47,167 nucleotides of DNA from Chthoniobacter flavus (GTDB taxonomy: Bacteria > Verrucomicrobiota > Verrucomicrobiia > Chthoniobacterales > Chthoniobacteraceae). The stretch spans positions 1 through 47,167 of the forward strand of contig CAMAUX010000042.1 of assembly GCA_945861435.1 (NCBI GenBank), written 5' to 3'. The position numbers and the translations under genes are program-made. Positions 34,784 to 43,717 of the stretch are shown piece by piece (position 1 is the stretch's first letter; every line of letters starts with the position of its first letter). Below the pieces are notes generated by a model. That model saw only the letters and a list, made by a program, of their open reading frames with translations. It ran no database searches and had not been told where the DNA came from.

Positions 34784-35359
34784 ATGGCCACCGCAGCCCT
34801 CAACGCCGCAGTCTCCGCGCTCACAACCAAATTCAAGCTCACCAAGGCTCCTGAATTCCGCGGCGAAACCACCCTCTGGCTTGAGGCCTCCCAACTCCGC
34901 GACGTCGCTCGTTTCTGCAAAGACGAACTCGGCTTCACCTACCTCGTCGACCTCTCCTCCGTCGACAACTTCGGCGAGGAACCCCGCTTCGAAGTCGTCT
35001 ACGAACTCTACCAGTTCGAGCGCGGCGATCACCTCCGCCTCAAACTCCGCGTCTCAGAAGATCACCTCGAAGTGCCCACCGTCTCCGACCTCTGGCCCAC
35101 CGCCAACTGGCACGAACGCGAAGTCTTCGACATGATGGGTATCCTCTTCGCCGATCATCCCGATCTGCGCCGCATCCTCATGTGGGACGGCTACCCCTTT
35201 TACCCCCTGCGCAAGGACTTCCCTCTCGCGGGTCGCCCCAGCGACATGCCCGACGTGGCCTTCACCAACAAGGCACCCCTTGAAGGCGGCCCCTTCGTCA
35301 CCGTCCCCTCCTGCGCCACCACCAAGGACCGCGAACCTCGCGCCCGTCATCAGGAGTAG
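34784..35359 (+). CDS. nuoC: NADH-quinone oxidoreductase subunit C (30 kDa)
   Basis: The 191-aa protein has the 30-kDa subunit signature: NWHEREVFDMMGILFADHPDLRRILM and PLRKDFPL. It lies on the hydrophilic arm of complex I, next to NuoB and NuoD. No nuoD follows and no nuoA precedes nuoB: the next 850 bp contain no gene. The rest of complex I must be encoded elsewhere. Confidence 0.96.
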   Translation: MATAALNAAVSALTTKFKLTKAPEFRGETTLWLEASQLRDVARFCKDELGFTYLVDLSSVDNFGEEPRFEVVYELYQFERGDHLRLKLRVSEDHLEVPTVSDLWPTANWHEREVFDMMGILFADHPDLRRILMWDGYPFYPLRKDFPLAGRPSDMPDVAFTNKAPLEGGPFVTVPSCATTKDREPRARHQE

Positions 35360-35955
35360 CATCCTTGGGCTCCAGGCCGCCGCGGTTCAGATCGCGAAGC
35401 GTACTTCACGCCGATCACCGCGACCTACGCGCCTCCCCTCAGCCGCGGCTGGCACTGATTTTCCGTCCCACGTGACAGTGGCACCTGGAAGAACCGCCGT
35501 CTGCAGATGTGGCATGTCACCCTGTTGCGCGATCCTCAATAGTGATTAATCCGGCCATTGATTGGTCCGGCCATTGATTAATCCGGCCATTGAATACTCG
35601 CGGTAATGATGCGGGCACGCGGCGTCTCAGTGCACAGCGAGCGAGGGATGAAGCCAACTTGCACCGCCCAAGCGTCACTACTTCGCCCCCCGCGTCCGCT
35701 GGTGTTTCACCCCCGGATTAACCAAAAAACGGCGATCGGGCGAGGCGTCGGGACGGAATCCTTTCAAAGGCAATGAAATCCCATTGCTCCCCAATGCACT
35801 TTTTGGGTCGCAATACACTTCGTCGCAAAACGGTTCCGTTTGAACGCACTCCTCCATTTTCGGAATGTTCATTGACGTATTTAGGATTAATCTAGGGCAT
35901 CCGGTCATTCACCCTGGAGCGTGTCCCAACACGAAACAGGCTTTCATCGCTTCCG
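35360..35955. other. Gene-poor stretch after nuoC
   Basis: About 600 bases follow nuoC with no supported gene. A 76-aa minus-strand frame (35678-35908, MTGCPRLILNT...) has a normal amino-acid mix but no Shine-Dalgarno sequence or recognisable motif. I treat it as a weak candidate only. The base composition is less GC-rich here than in the flanking genes. A 16-bp tandem repeat (35550-35597) lies inside. Confidence 0.4.
35550..35597. repeat. 16-bp tandem repeat, three units
   Basis: Three units of TCCGGCCATTGATTRR follow one another directly, the last ending AATAC. The core CCGGCCATTGA is invariant. It sits about 190 bp after nuoC. Confidence 0.9.
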
Positions 35956-36066
35956 CATGCCGGAGGCATGAGAGAAATTAGCCGGTCGGTGATCGCAATC
36001 CGCAAAAGCGGATGGAGGGAACCACCGGATCGCGTCTCCCCACGCGACGCGCCCCGGCATGGGGCG
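35956..36066. repeat. Dispersed multi-hairpin repeat, copy 1
   Basis: The element is a series of short hairpins: CATGCCGGAGGCATG, then GCCGGTCGGTGATCGCA, then ATCCGCAAAAGCGGAT, then the block GGAACCACCGGATC, then CCACGCGACG and finally CGCCCCGGCATGGGGCG. The same blocks in the same order recur at 47059-47167, and the first half recurs at 46795-46876. This copy is in an intergenic region near the end of the histidine-phosphatase gene. Confidence 0.9.
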
Positions 36067-36207
36067 CGAGAAGGACGATGATGAGAGGGATTTTGCCTGC
36101 CCCTATCGGCCCCACTCCTTGCAGGCGTCCAAAGAAAGACCACCCAGAGGCCCGATTGCGCCAAAACTACCGCCTCCCAAATCAAGCCCCAACGGCGCCT
36201 CCCGCGC

Positions 36208-36921
36208 CTACGCCCCTTCCTTCTTCAGTCCGCCCACGCCAGCCTGCACCCGCTCGCCCGCTGCACGCCCGCCGGCCCCCCGGTCGCTGAGCGGGCAGAA
36301 ATTCAGCAACTCGATCTCAATCGCGTGCTTCTTGTGCGGCTGCAACTCCAGCTGCGTCACACTGCCGTAATCCACGTTGAAGTGCGCCGTGTGCGCCAGC
36401 GGCGTCTCCAGCAGCAGCGAAAGAATCACCCGCACGATCCCCCCGTGGCACACCACCGCCACATCCCGGTGCGCGTTCTCCTCCAACACCCGTTGGATGC
36501 AGGGACGCACCCGCCTCCGCAACTCCTCGCCCGTTTCCCCGTTCGCGATCCCCCCGCGTTCCAACACCTCCAACCAGTCGTACGCCACCACCCCGAACTT
36601 CTCCTGCACCTCCGCCCAGCCGTGCCCCGTCCAGTCTCCAAAATCCACCTCACGCAACCCCTCCAGCACCACGGGCTCCATCCCACGCGCCTTGATCAAC
36701 GGTCCCGCCGTCTCACGTGCACGCACCATCGGACTCGCGTACACCGCATCCAACGGCGCATTCCCAAACCACTCCGCCAGCGCCTCCGCATGCGCATAGC
36801 CCAGCGGCGACAACCCCATGTCGATCCGCCCACCGCCAAACACCCGGTGATACCTCTGCTCCACCTCCCCATGACGGATCAAATACACGCGGGTGGGATG
36901 CTTGGGAATGTGCGCTTTCAC
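36208..36921 (-). CDS. Histidine phosphatase family protein (phosphoglycerate mutase-like)
   Basis: This is a 237-aa protein with the phospho-accepting YLIRHGEVE (His about residue 17), ASPMVRARETAGP, REVDFGDWTGHGW and the second catalytic His in VVCHGGIVR. It has an alpha-ribazole-phosphatase/GpmB-like core, and the exact substrate is not clear. A Gly/Ala-rich tail ends the protein. I choose the GTG at 36921 because GGAGG lies 8-9 bases upstream and the product begins just before the first strand. An ATG 45 codons earlier (37056) would add an unlikely Gly/Cys-rich leader. Confidence 0.88.
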   Translation of the reverse strand: MKAHIPKHPTRVYLIRHGEVEQRYHRVFGGGRIDMGLSPLGYAHAEALAEWFGNAPLDAVYASPMVRARETAGPLIKARGMEPVVLEGLREVDFGDWTGHGWAEVQEKFGVVAYDWLEVLERGGIANGETGEELRRRVRPCIQRVLEENAHRDVAVVCHGGIVRVILSLLLETPLAHTAHFNVDYGSVTQLELQPHKKHAIEIELLNFCPLSDRGAGGRAAGERVQAGVGGLKKEGA

Positions 36922-37165
36922 AGGGGTGTCCCTCCACCCTACCACCTCCCCATTCACCGTGGGAAACAGCGAAATCACACCGCCAAACGCCCCGCCCTCC
37001 CGACAGCCCCCATCGCATCCCCGTGCACACCTCTCCCCCTCACAAATGCTGATCACAACAGTGTTCCCAGCCCATCCGACACCACCCTGCGCACAGCCAC
37101 CGATAACGCCAAACGCAACAATCCTCCGTCCCCTTCCTTGGTGCCTCCGTGCCTTAGTGTGAGAT

Positions 37166-37825
37166 TCAACCCTGTGCCGCCGCTACCACCCGCATCTTGG
37201 GCACAATGATCCACCCGCTCTCCGACGCACCGTACGCATGCACCGCCCCGCTCACAGCCCGGTGCGCCGTCAGCGCACACAAGCCCGCATCCAGCAAATC
37301 CATGGACGTGAGCGCCTCCGTCCTCACACCGGCCGCCTCCAGCAAACGCGTGCGCACCACCCGCTTCTCCCGCGCACTCACACGCCCGCCAGCCAGCATC
37401 CACGCAATCGCGTGCGGGAAACTCTCAAAACAGCACGCCTCACCAAATCCTCCACCACCGTATAGCGGATGCGTACGTTCCAACTCCTTGAAAAGCGCCG
37501 CCCCAGCCAGCATCCACCCATAATAATCCCTCGGATGCCCCAACGCCGACTCAAGCGAGGGCGTCGCAAAACACTGGATCCCGTCCCTGCGCAACTCCTG
37601 TTCGGCCGGACGCGCCTTCCCATCCGCGCTCCAGCGACACGGCGCATCCACCGCCACCACACGCGCCCCCTGTTCCCGACACCACTGCGCCACAGCCACC
37701 GGATCCGCCGACACACACTGACCATGATACCGCCCCTCGCGCAGACTCACCGCGTGAAACCCCTTCCGAGGCGCCCCCACATCGATCCCCGCCACTACCA
37801 CAGACCGACTCACTCTGCCTTTCAT
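37166..37825 (-). CDS. DUF429 domain protein
   Basis: The 219-aa protein has VVVAGIDVGAPRKGFHAVSL at the start and VVAVDAPCRW, the RNase H-like fold motifs I associate with DUF429. FESFPHAIAWMLAGG, SMDLLDAGLCALTAH and a C-terminal GWIIVPK follow. The family has no established activity, though the acidic positions suggest a nuclease-like fold. A GTG one codon upstream (37828) is an equally possible start. It is 244 bp upstream of the histidine-phosphatase gene. Confidence 0.8.
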   Translation of the reverse strand: MKGRVSRSVVVAGIDVGAPRKGFHAVSLREGRYHGQCVSADPVAVAQWCREQGARVVAVDAPCRWSADGKARPAEQELRRDGIQCFATPSLESALGHPRDYYGWMLAGAALFKELERTHPLYGGGGFGEACCFESFPHAIAWMLAGGRVSAREKRVVRTRLLEAAGVRTEALTSMDLLDAGLCALTAHRAVSGAVHAYGASESGWIIVPKMRVVAAAQG

Positions 37826-37828
37826 CAC

Positions 37829-38134
37829 TTCCAGGCCTCCGTGGATTTCAGCGCCTCAACGGCCCCAACGGCCCCAACGGCCCCAACGGTTCCAACGGTT
37901 CCAACGGTTCCAACGGCTCTCAACGCGGTCGCCCGCAAAACCATCACCACGCAAAGAACCGTGACCACACCCATCGATCTCACGGGCGCCAGATAGGGAA
38001 GCACTCTCATGAGTTGGGACCCTATCCCATACCCCCTTTCGCAGCCATGCGGATCACGTGCGCTGTCCAAGCCCACCAGACCCCAGATCCACCCCCGCCC
38101 ATTTCACCACAAACCGTCCCGGAAAAAACGGCAC
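37829..38134. other. Intergenic between DUF429 and debranching-enzyme genes
   Basis: The stretch contains the 9-bp repeat at 37861-37914 and no credible gene. An 83-aa minus-strand frame simply reads the repeat as VGTVGAVGA. Its position would place a promoter for the DUF429 gene here. Confidence 0.45.
37861..37914. repeat. 9-bp tandem repeat GG(CC/TT)CCAAC, six units
   Basis: Three GGCCCCAAC units are followed by three GGTTCCAAC units, then a degenerate copy. The two halves are homogeneous, which points to recent local expansion of two variants. Confidence 0.92.
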
Positions 38135-40261
38135 TCAACCCGGCGCCGTCTTGACCCAGAGCCGCAGCACCTCCGCAACGCTCCACGCCTGGGCCACACA
38201 TCCCCGCGCGGCAAAGGGCGGCTGCGCATCAAAAATCTCGCTGATGGACCCAAGGCACGCCTCATCCAAGTGCTCCAACATCTGCGCCACGTAAACCCGC
38301 GCCTCCCCCACCCGCCCAGGATACACGCGCAGCCACGCATCCAGAAACGGCCCCACCAACCACCCCCACACCGTCCCCTGATGATACGCCGCATCCCGCG
38401 CGCGCAGATTCCCAAAGTACGTCGGCTTGTAATCCGGATGCCTTGGACTCAGCGAACGCAGGCCACGCGGCGTCCACAACTCGCGCTCCACCACCTCGAG
38501 CACCGCACGCCACCGCCCCTGCTCCAGCACCGGGTGCCGCAGCGAGAATGCGATCAACTGATTGGGCCTGCACGCCGGATCATCCCCGTGCTCTCCATCC
38601 ACCACATCAAAAAGACATCCCGCCTCCGCGTTCCAAAACCGCGCATTGAAGGACTCCGCCACGCGCCGCGCCTCAGTCTCCATCCGCAGACCCTCCACCG
38701 TGTCCCCGCCCTCGCGCAACCAACCCGCGAACAACCGCAGCGCATTATACCAAAGCGCATTGATCTCCACCGCCTTCCCCCGCCGCGGCGTCACCACCCA
38801 GCCCTCCACCTTCGCATCCATCCACGTCAACTGATAGCCCTCGGCCCCCTGCCTCAAGAGCCCATCCGCACCGTCCACACCAATGTGGAAGCGCGTCCCC
38901 TGCAGATGCCGCCCGATGATCTCCCGCAGCTTCGGGAACACCGCCTGCAAAGTCTGCCGATCCCCGCTGAGTTCCAGATACCGATCCAGCGCATGAAAGA
39001 ACCACAGGCTCGCGTCCGCCGTGTGGTACACCCCCTCGTTCTGACCATCCGGGAAAAAGTTCGGGATCAAGCCATCGCACACATGATGCGCGAAGGTCCG
39101 CAACACCCAGCCCGCCTCCGGCATCCGCCCAGTCACCATCGTGAGCCCCTCAAGGCTGATCATCGTGTCGCGCCCCCAGTCCGTGAACCAGTGGTAACCC
39201 GCAATCACCGAGCGCACCTCGTCTCCGGACGCATGCGCCCGCGCCACGTCCTCCACCCGCCCGCTCGGCGCAATGAGGAACTGGTCGGCCGCCAGCACCA
39301 ATTCCGCCACCGGCTCCTCGCGCAGCGCCGGATGCGCAATCGAGATCAACCGCCGACGACGCACCTGCTCAAAACGCCACGCCTGCTCAGGCCGCAGCGC
39401 AAGGAACGTGTCCCATCCCTCCGTGGACGCACTGAAGGTCACCGGCGCACGCAAACCCAACGCCAGCGAGAACACACCCGGACTCCACAACACCCCGCGC
39501 GAATGGTACCCGAGCTCCGCCTCCGTCGGATAACTCATCTCCCGATCCTCCCCACCCGCGTGCGTGAACACCCCAGCACGTTCCCCCACAAAAATCCGCA
39601 ACGCCGGCAGCGGATCCTCTCCGCGCACTTCGTAGTGCGACCCCACAATCTCCAGCACGTACGGCCGCCCGCTTCCCCTCCCCACCTCCTCCCCGTGCGG
39701 CCGAAACTGAAACGCAGGCCGCAGCTCCAAACGCACCTGCTCCGCTCCCGAAAGCAACCGGTACCCCACGTGCACCGTGTTCTGCCCGTGCACCACCACC
39801 ACCCGCTTCTCCACCTGCACCGACCCCACCTCAAAAACCCACACGGGAAGCTGCTCCTCCAACCTGAACTCCACCAGATGCCGGCTCTGCTCGTCCGCCC
39901 CGTCCTGTCCCTCTCCCGGAAGAAATCCCCCGATGCGCACCCGGTCGCCATCCGCTGTCAGCACGCTTTCCGCGAGGTGATTGAACATCACCACCCGCCC
40001 GAGCGGTGCCGGCAGCGCAGCAATCAGCAGCCCATGGTAACGCCGCGCCACCGCACCACCCACCGTGCCAGACGCATAGCCCCCAAGCCCATTCGTCAGC
40101 AGCCATTCCCGCCGCAGCAACGCATGCCCATCCGCGCCCCGCAAATCGCACCGGCGCGTCACCGCCGCCGCAGCAAGACCTGTCGCCACACCCGTAACAC
40201 CGGCCACCGCCGCCCCTTCCCCCACCGTGCCATCCGCAACCACAACGCTCCCCGCACTCAT
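38135..40261 (-). CDS. Amylo-alpha-1,6-glucosidase / bacterial glycogen debranching enzyme
   Basis: The 708-aa protein has the N-terminal domain signature TNGLGGYASGTVGGA and RRYHGLLIAALPAP. A catalytic (alpha/alpha)-barrel domain follows with YHWFTDWGRDTMISLEGL, ADASLWFFHALDRYLEL, TWMDAKVEGWVVTPR and YHQGTVWGWLVGPFLDAWL. The enzyme hydrolyses alpha-1,6 branches of glycogen or limit dextrins. The ATG at 40261 overlaps the treZ stop codon (ATGA), so the two are translationally coupled. A longer in-frame start would run into treZ. The first 40 residues after the start are Ala/Gly/Val-rich and may be a linker. Confidence 0.93.
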   Translation of the reverse strand: MSAGSVVVADGTVGEGAAVAGVTGVATGLAAAAVTRRCDLRGADGHALLRREWLLTNGLGGYASGTVGGAVARRYHGLLIAALPAPLGRVVMFNHLAESVLTADGDRVRIGGFLPGEGQDGADEQSRHLVEFRLEEQLPVWVFEVGSVQVEKRVVVVHGQNTVHVGYRLLSGAEQVRLELRPAFQFRPHGEEVGRGSGRPYVLEIVGSHYEVRGEDPLPALRIFVGERAGVFTHAGGEDREMSYPTEAELGYHSRGVLWSPGVFSLALGLRAPVTFSASTEGWDTFLALRPEQAWRFEQVRRRRLISIAHPALREEPVAELVLAADQFLIAPSGRVEDVARAHASGDEVRSVIAGYHWFTDWGRDTMISLEGLTMVTGRMPEAGWVLRTFAHHVCDGLIPNFFPDGQNEGVYHTADASLWFFHALDRYLELSGDRQTLQAVFPKLREIIGRHLQGTRFHIGVDGADGLLRQGAEGYQLTWMDAKVEGWVVTPRRGKAVEINALWYNALRLFAGWLREGGDTVEGLRMETEARRVAESFNARFWNAEAGCLFDVVDGEHGDDPACRPNQLIAFSLRHPVLEQGRWRAVLEVVERELWTPRGLRSLSPRHPDYKPTYFGNLRARDAAYHQGTVWGWLVGPFLDAWLRVYPGRVGEARVYVAQMLEHLDEACLGSISEIFDAQPPFAARGCVAQAWSVAEVLRLWVKTAPG

Positions 40262-42183
40262 AACACCTCCCCCTCCGGAACGAGCACCACCGCAGCCCGC
40301 CCCGGCATCTCCCAACCACGGCTCCCAAGCACCCAAGGGCAACCGCCTCCTCCATAGCGCAATTCCTCGCTGCTCCAACGCACCACCCACGCCCCCGCCT
40401 CACCAGGCGCTAGAAGGGGTTCCGCCATCGGCGCCAGCAAAAGATCCGCCCCAAAATTAAAGAGCAGCAGACGCTCCGGCGGTCCAAGAAAACGCACCGC
40501 CATGCAATCCTCCCGCAGCACAGCCCCGTCGATTCCACCGCAACGCGGGTCCCCAAACACAGGATCCTCGCGCCGCAACCGCAGCAAGTCCTGATGCAGG
40601 GCAAACACTTCCCCGTGCCCATCCACCTCGTCCCAGTCCAACTGACACGCACGGTACATCTCCTCGCTCCCAGGATCCGGCACCCCCAGAACATGAGTCC
40701 CCTCCACTCCACCTCCGCGCCCACCCACCGACGCGAACTGCGAGAGGAACTCCAAACGCCCACGCGCCACCGCCTCCGCCAACCCACGCTCGTGATCCGC
40801 AAAATACACGAAGGGACTCGACGCCCCGAACTCCTGCCCCTGAAAAAGCAGCGGCGTCCCGGGCCCGAGCAGCAGCAGCGCCGTCATCGCCCTCAACGCA
40901 CCAGGAGCCGCACTCCGATCCATCCTCAGCCCGCGCAGCGAGTTGGCCACCTGATCATGGTTCTGCAAAAAATTCACGAACCGCCACGGCTCCAGCCCCC
41001 TCGTTGAAGAACCACGCGCCTTGTCCTGCCAGAGAAACCTCTGCCCCTGAAAAAGAAACCCGTGCTTGAGCGCCGATAACAGCTCCTGCGCAGTGCCTCG
41101 GTAATCGTGGTAATACGCCTCGTGATGCCCACTGAGCGCCACCGTCGCGCTGTGGTGAAAGTCGTCGTTCCAGAGCGCATCCAACCCCATCCCCCCTTCC
41201 TCCTGCGGACGCAGCAATTCCGCAGCATTGGGCTCATTCTCCGCCACCATCCACACCGTGCGTCCGCACGCCGCCCGGCGCGCCTCACGCACCACCACCT
41301 TCAACACGTGCTCCGCTGAATCATCAAATACCTGCTGCGTCGCATCCAGACGCAGCCCGTCAAAGTGATACTCCTCGATCCAGTAACGCGCATTCTGCAC
41401 CACCCACTCGCGCACAGGCCCACAGCCCTCGCCGTCTAAATTCAACGAATCCCCCCACTCACTGCTGTGCGTGCGACTGAAGTACCCATCCGCAAACTGC
41501 CGCAGATAATTACCCGACGGCCCAAGGTGATTATAAACCACATCCAATAGCACCCCGATCCCCTCCGCGTGCGCACAGTCCACAAACGCGCGCACCTCCT
41601 CCGGATCGCCGTAAAGCCGCGTCGGCGCGTATAGCGCCACCCCGTCGTAGCCCCACCCAAAACGACCCGCAAACTCCGCCAGCGGCATCAACTCCACCAC
41701 CGTCACCCCGAGCTCCCTGAGATGTCCAATCCGCCGCGCCGCGCTCGCCAGCGTCCCCTCCGGCGTGAACGTCCCCACATGCATCTCGTAAAGCACCTGC
41801 CCCCGCGCACAAACCCCGCGCCACCCCGCATCCCGCCACTGGTACGCTCCGGGATCCACCACCTGCGAGGGCCCATGCACACCTTCCGGCTGATACCGCG
41901 ATACAGGATCCGGATACACACCGCTCTCCAAGCGGTACCGGTACAGCGTCCCGGCCCCCACCTCCTCCACGGATAGCCCAAAGTATCCGCCCGGCTCAGC
42001 CTCCATCGAGCGCAGTTCCCAACCCTCCTCCCCCATCCACTCAAGGCCCACGCAAGCATGATCGGGCGCCCACACCCGAAAATGCGTTCCCCCGCCGGGC
42101 TGCACCTCGGCTCCCGCTCCAAGGCGCCGCCGGATGCGCCCTCCCGCGAGGGGCGCAGCCCCAGTCTGTGTGATTGTAACCAT
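40258..42183 (-). CDS. treZ: Malto-oligosyltrehalose trehalohydrolase
   Basis: The 641-aa GH13 enzyme has an N-terminal CBM48-like domain (GTHFRVWAPDHACVGLEW). The catalytic barrel has YEMHVGTFTPEGT, DVVYNHLGPSGNYL, FDGLRLDATQQ (nucleophile Asp), MVAENEPN (acid/base Glu) and NFLQNHDQVANS. TreZ releases trehalose from maltooligosyl-trehalose. TreY, which makes that substrate, is not in this window. Coupling to the debranching enzyme suggests glycogen-to-trehalose conversion. The ATG at 42181-42183 is the first start. Confidence 0.94.
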   Translation of the reverse strand: MVTITQTGAAPLAGGRIRRRLGAGAEVQPGGGTHFRVWAPDHACVGLEWMGEEGWELRSMEAEPGGYFGLSVEEVGAGTLYRYRLESGVYPDPVSRYQPEGVHGPSQVVDPGAYQWRDAGWRGVCARGQVLYEMHVGTFTPEGTLASAARRIGHLRELGVTVVELMPLAEFAGRFGWGYDGVALYAPTRLYGDPEEVRAFVDCAHAEGIGVLLDVVYNHLGPSGNYLRQFADGYFSRTHSSEWGDSLNLDGEGCGPVREWVVQNARYWIEEYHFDGLRLDATQQVFDDSAEHVLKVVVREARRAACGRTVWMVAENEPNAAELLRPQEEGGMGLDALWNDDFHHSATVALSGHHEAYYHDYRGTAQELLSALKHGFLFQGQRFLWQDKARGSSTRGLEPWRFVNFLQNHDQVANSLRGLRMDRSAAPGALRAMTALLLLGPGTPLLFQGQEFGASSPFVYFADHERGLAEAVARGRLEFLSQFASVGGRGGGVEGTHVLGVPDPGSEEMYRACQLDWDEVDGHGEVFALHQDLLRLRREDPVFGDPRCGGIDGAVLREDCMAVRFLGPPERLLLFNFGADLLLAPMAEPLLAPGEAGAWVVRWSSEELRYGGGGCPWVLGSRGWEMPGRAAVVLVPEGEVL

Positions 42184-42221
42184 CGCTTTGCACCGGTTCC
42201 CCAGCCTCCCTCATCTCCCCG

Positions 42222-42271
42222 CATCACCACCCATCACCACCCATCACCACCCATCACCACCCATCACCACC
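42222..42271. repeat. 10-bp tandem repeat CATCACCACC, five units
   Basis: Five units follow each other just upstream of the treZ start codon (39 bp away). Translated on the plus strand it is Pro/His-rich noise. The proximity to the treZ promoter region means copy-number changes could affect expression. Confidence 0.92.
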
Positions 42272-42616
42272 ATCGGGCGCAGGGCCGCGGTGACGCCCCA
42301 CCGTCTTCCTCCCGCTCGTGCGGCTCCCCAACGCTCCACGCGAATCTCCCGCGGCCAGCCACCAGCCACGCTCCAAACAACGCTCCAAACAACGACCTTG
42401 AGCCCGCTCCTGAGCCCGCTCATCAACGGCCCATCACCTAAACCCACACCACACCCTCAATCACCATACTTCCCTCTTTCTTTCAGCCCTCCATCGAGTC
42501 CCTCAACAACTTCGTTCAACGAGCTTAAAAGCAAGCCCTCCAGCACTCCCATCCCAGCACCACCGAGCACATCAAAGACCATCCGGCACGCCCGGACTGC
42601 GCGCCCTAAAACCGTC

Positions 42617-42697
42617 CATGTCGTCCACGTCGTCCACGTCGCCCACGTCGTCCACGTCGTCCACGTCGTCCACGTCGTCCACGTCGCCCACGTCGTC
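42617..42697. repeat. 9-bp tandem repeat CACGTCGTC, nine units
   Basis: Nine 9-bp units, the first CATGTCGTC and two carrying GCC instead of GTC, then a degenerate end. All six frames stay open, producing VHVVHV and TTWTTW peptides that should not be annotated. A related CATGTCGTC array lies at 43601-43672 on the other side of the SGNH gene. Confidence 0.95.
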
Positions 42698-42821
42698 CAC
42701 CAAAGTTCCCCAGCCCACCAGAAGTCCGCATTCAGCGTCCCCCCACTCTCCACATCGAGAGCGGGGCGCTCGGCGGTGGTGCTGCGCTCCCGCAAATTGA
42801 TTCTCCCCACCCTTCCCAACC

Positions 42822-43502
42822 TCAGCTGCGACGTAGCCCGCGGCCCGCTCCCTTGGTCATTCCCCGCACCGCATCGGCGATCGCCCGCCCGAGCTTCGCG
42901 TGATCCGCAGCCTCCAAATGCAGACCATCGATCCGACTCCCCTTCACCACCTGCTGACAGTCCAAGTACGCACACCCAAGCGCCTTTGCCGCCCGTTCGT
43001 ACAAGGGCGGCAGCAGACGCACCTTCTCCGCCGCCCCCGAAAACTTCGCATCCAGTTCCGGCAAATGCTTCAGATCTGCGACGGGCGGCGGCGACACCAG
43101 GAGAACCCGGGGCGCCCCGCCATCCGGCCCCGTGCCACTGAGCTGAATGCTACGCGCGAGTTGGGCCGCACCGTCTGCAATGTCCCCGGCCGGCAGTGCG
43201 AAGCGCGTCTTCAAATCATTACACCCGAGCATCAGCACCACGATATCGATGGGCTGATGCGAAAGCAGACACGGCAGCAGGTACGTGCGTCCGTTGCGCC
43301 CCTCCTCCAGCGGATCATCGTGCACCGTCGTGCGTCCGTTGAGCCCCTCCTCGATCACGCGCACCCCGGCTCCGAGCAACCGCTGTGCGACCCCCGTCCA
43401 GCGCACACCCGGAGCGTGGCGAGTGGGCCGGCCCAGCTTCGCGCTAGCCACAGGATCCCATCCCCAAGTGTTCGAATCGCCAAAGCACAGCACATGTTTC
43501 AT
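42822..43502 (-). CDS. SGNH/GDSL-family hydrolase
   Basis: This is a 226-aa esterase-type protein with block I CFGDSNTWGWDP (nucleophile Ser), Gly in EEGLNGRTT, block III MLGCNDLK (oxyanion Asn) and block V DGLHLE (catalytic Asp and His). It resembles small arylesterase/lysophospholipase-type SGNH enzymes, probably acting on acyl or acetyl esters, and has no signal peptide. I start at the ATG at 43502 (MKHVLCFGDS). A TTG at 43520 would add six residues. AGGA immediately precedes the ATG, closer than usual. The gene is flanked by related 9-bp repeats on both sides. Confidence 0.9.
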   Translation of the reverse strand: MKHVLCFGDSNTWGWDPVASAKLGRPTRHAPGVRWTGVAQRLLGAGVRVIEEGLNGRTTVHDDPLEEGRNGRTYLLPCLLSHQPIDIVVLMLGCNDLKTRFALPAGDIADGAAQLARSIQLSGTGPDGGAPRVLLVSPPPVADLKHLPELDAKFSGAAEKVRLLPPLYERAAKALGCAYLDCQQVVKGSRIDGLHLEAADHAKLGRAIADAVRGMTKGAGRGLRRS

Positions 43503-43600
43503 TCCTGATTGCTGCCACAACCACCCCCGCCACTCAACGCCCCAATAGCACCAATGGCCCGGTGCACCACAGCCACCCAGCCCGCACCCCCCTCCCCATC

Positions 43601-43672
43601 CATGTCGTCCATGTCGTCCATGTCGTCCATGTAGTCCATGCCGTCCATGCCGTCCATGTCGTCCATGTCGTC
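43601..43672. repeat. 9-bp tandem repeat CATGTCGTC, eight units
   Basis: Eight units (CATGTCGTC, with one GTAGTC and two GCCGTC variants) lie between the SGNH gene and the gmhB-like gene, 45 bp upstream of the latter's start codon. It is the same family as 42617-42697 with CAT in place of CAC. Confidence 0.95.
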
Positions 43673-43717
43673 CATCACTCCCCTCCCACTTGCCAACCCG
43701 CGTATGCTTCCCCGCCC

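Larger units (their letters stand above)
42184..42821. other. Repeat-rich intergenic region upstream of treZ
   Basis: The 638 bp hold the 10-bp and 9-bp repeats listed separately. They also hold small duplications, such as CGCTCCAAACAA repeated near 42368-42395 and GAGCCCGCTC repeated near 42402-42421. Long open frames cross it only because the repeats lack stop codons. The promoter of treZ should lie at its low-coordinate end. Confidence 0.6.

Noticed and set aside
42134-43141. 335-aa frame containing VHVVHV repeats
   Set aside because: It is created by the stop-free 9-bp array and overlaps the SGNH gene, which has all catalytic blocks on the other strand.
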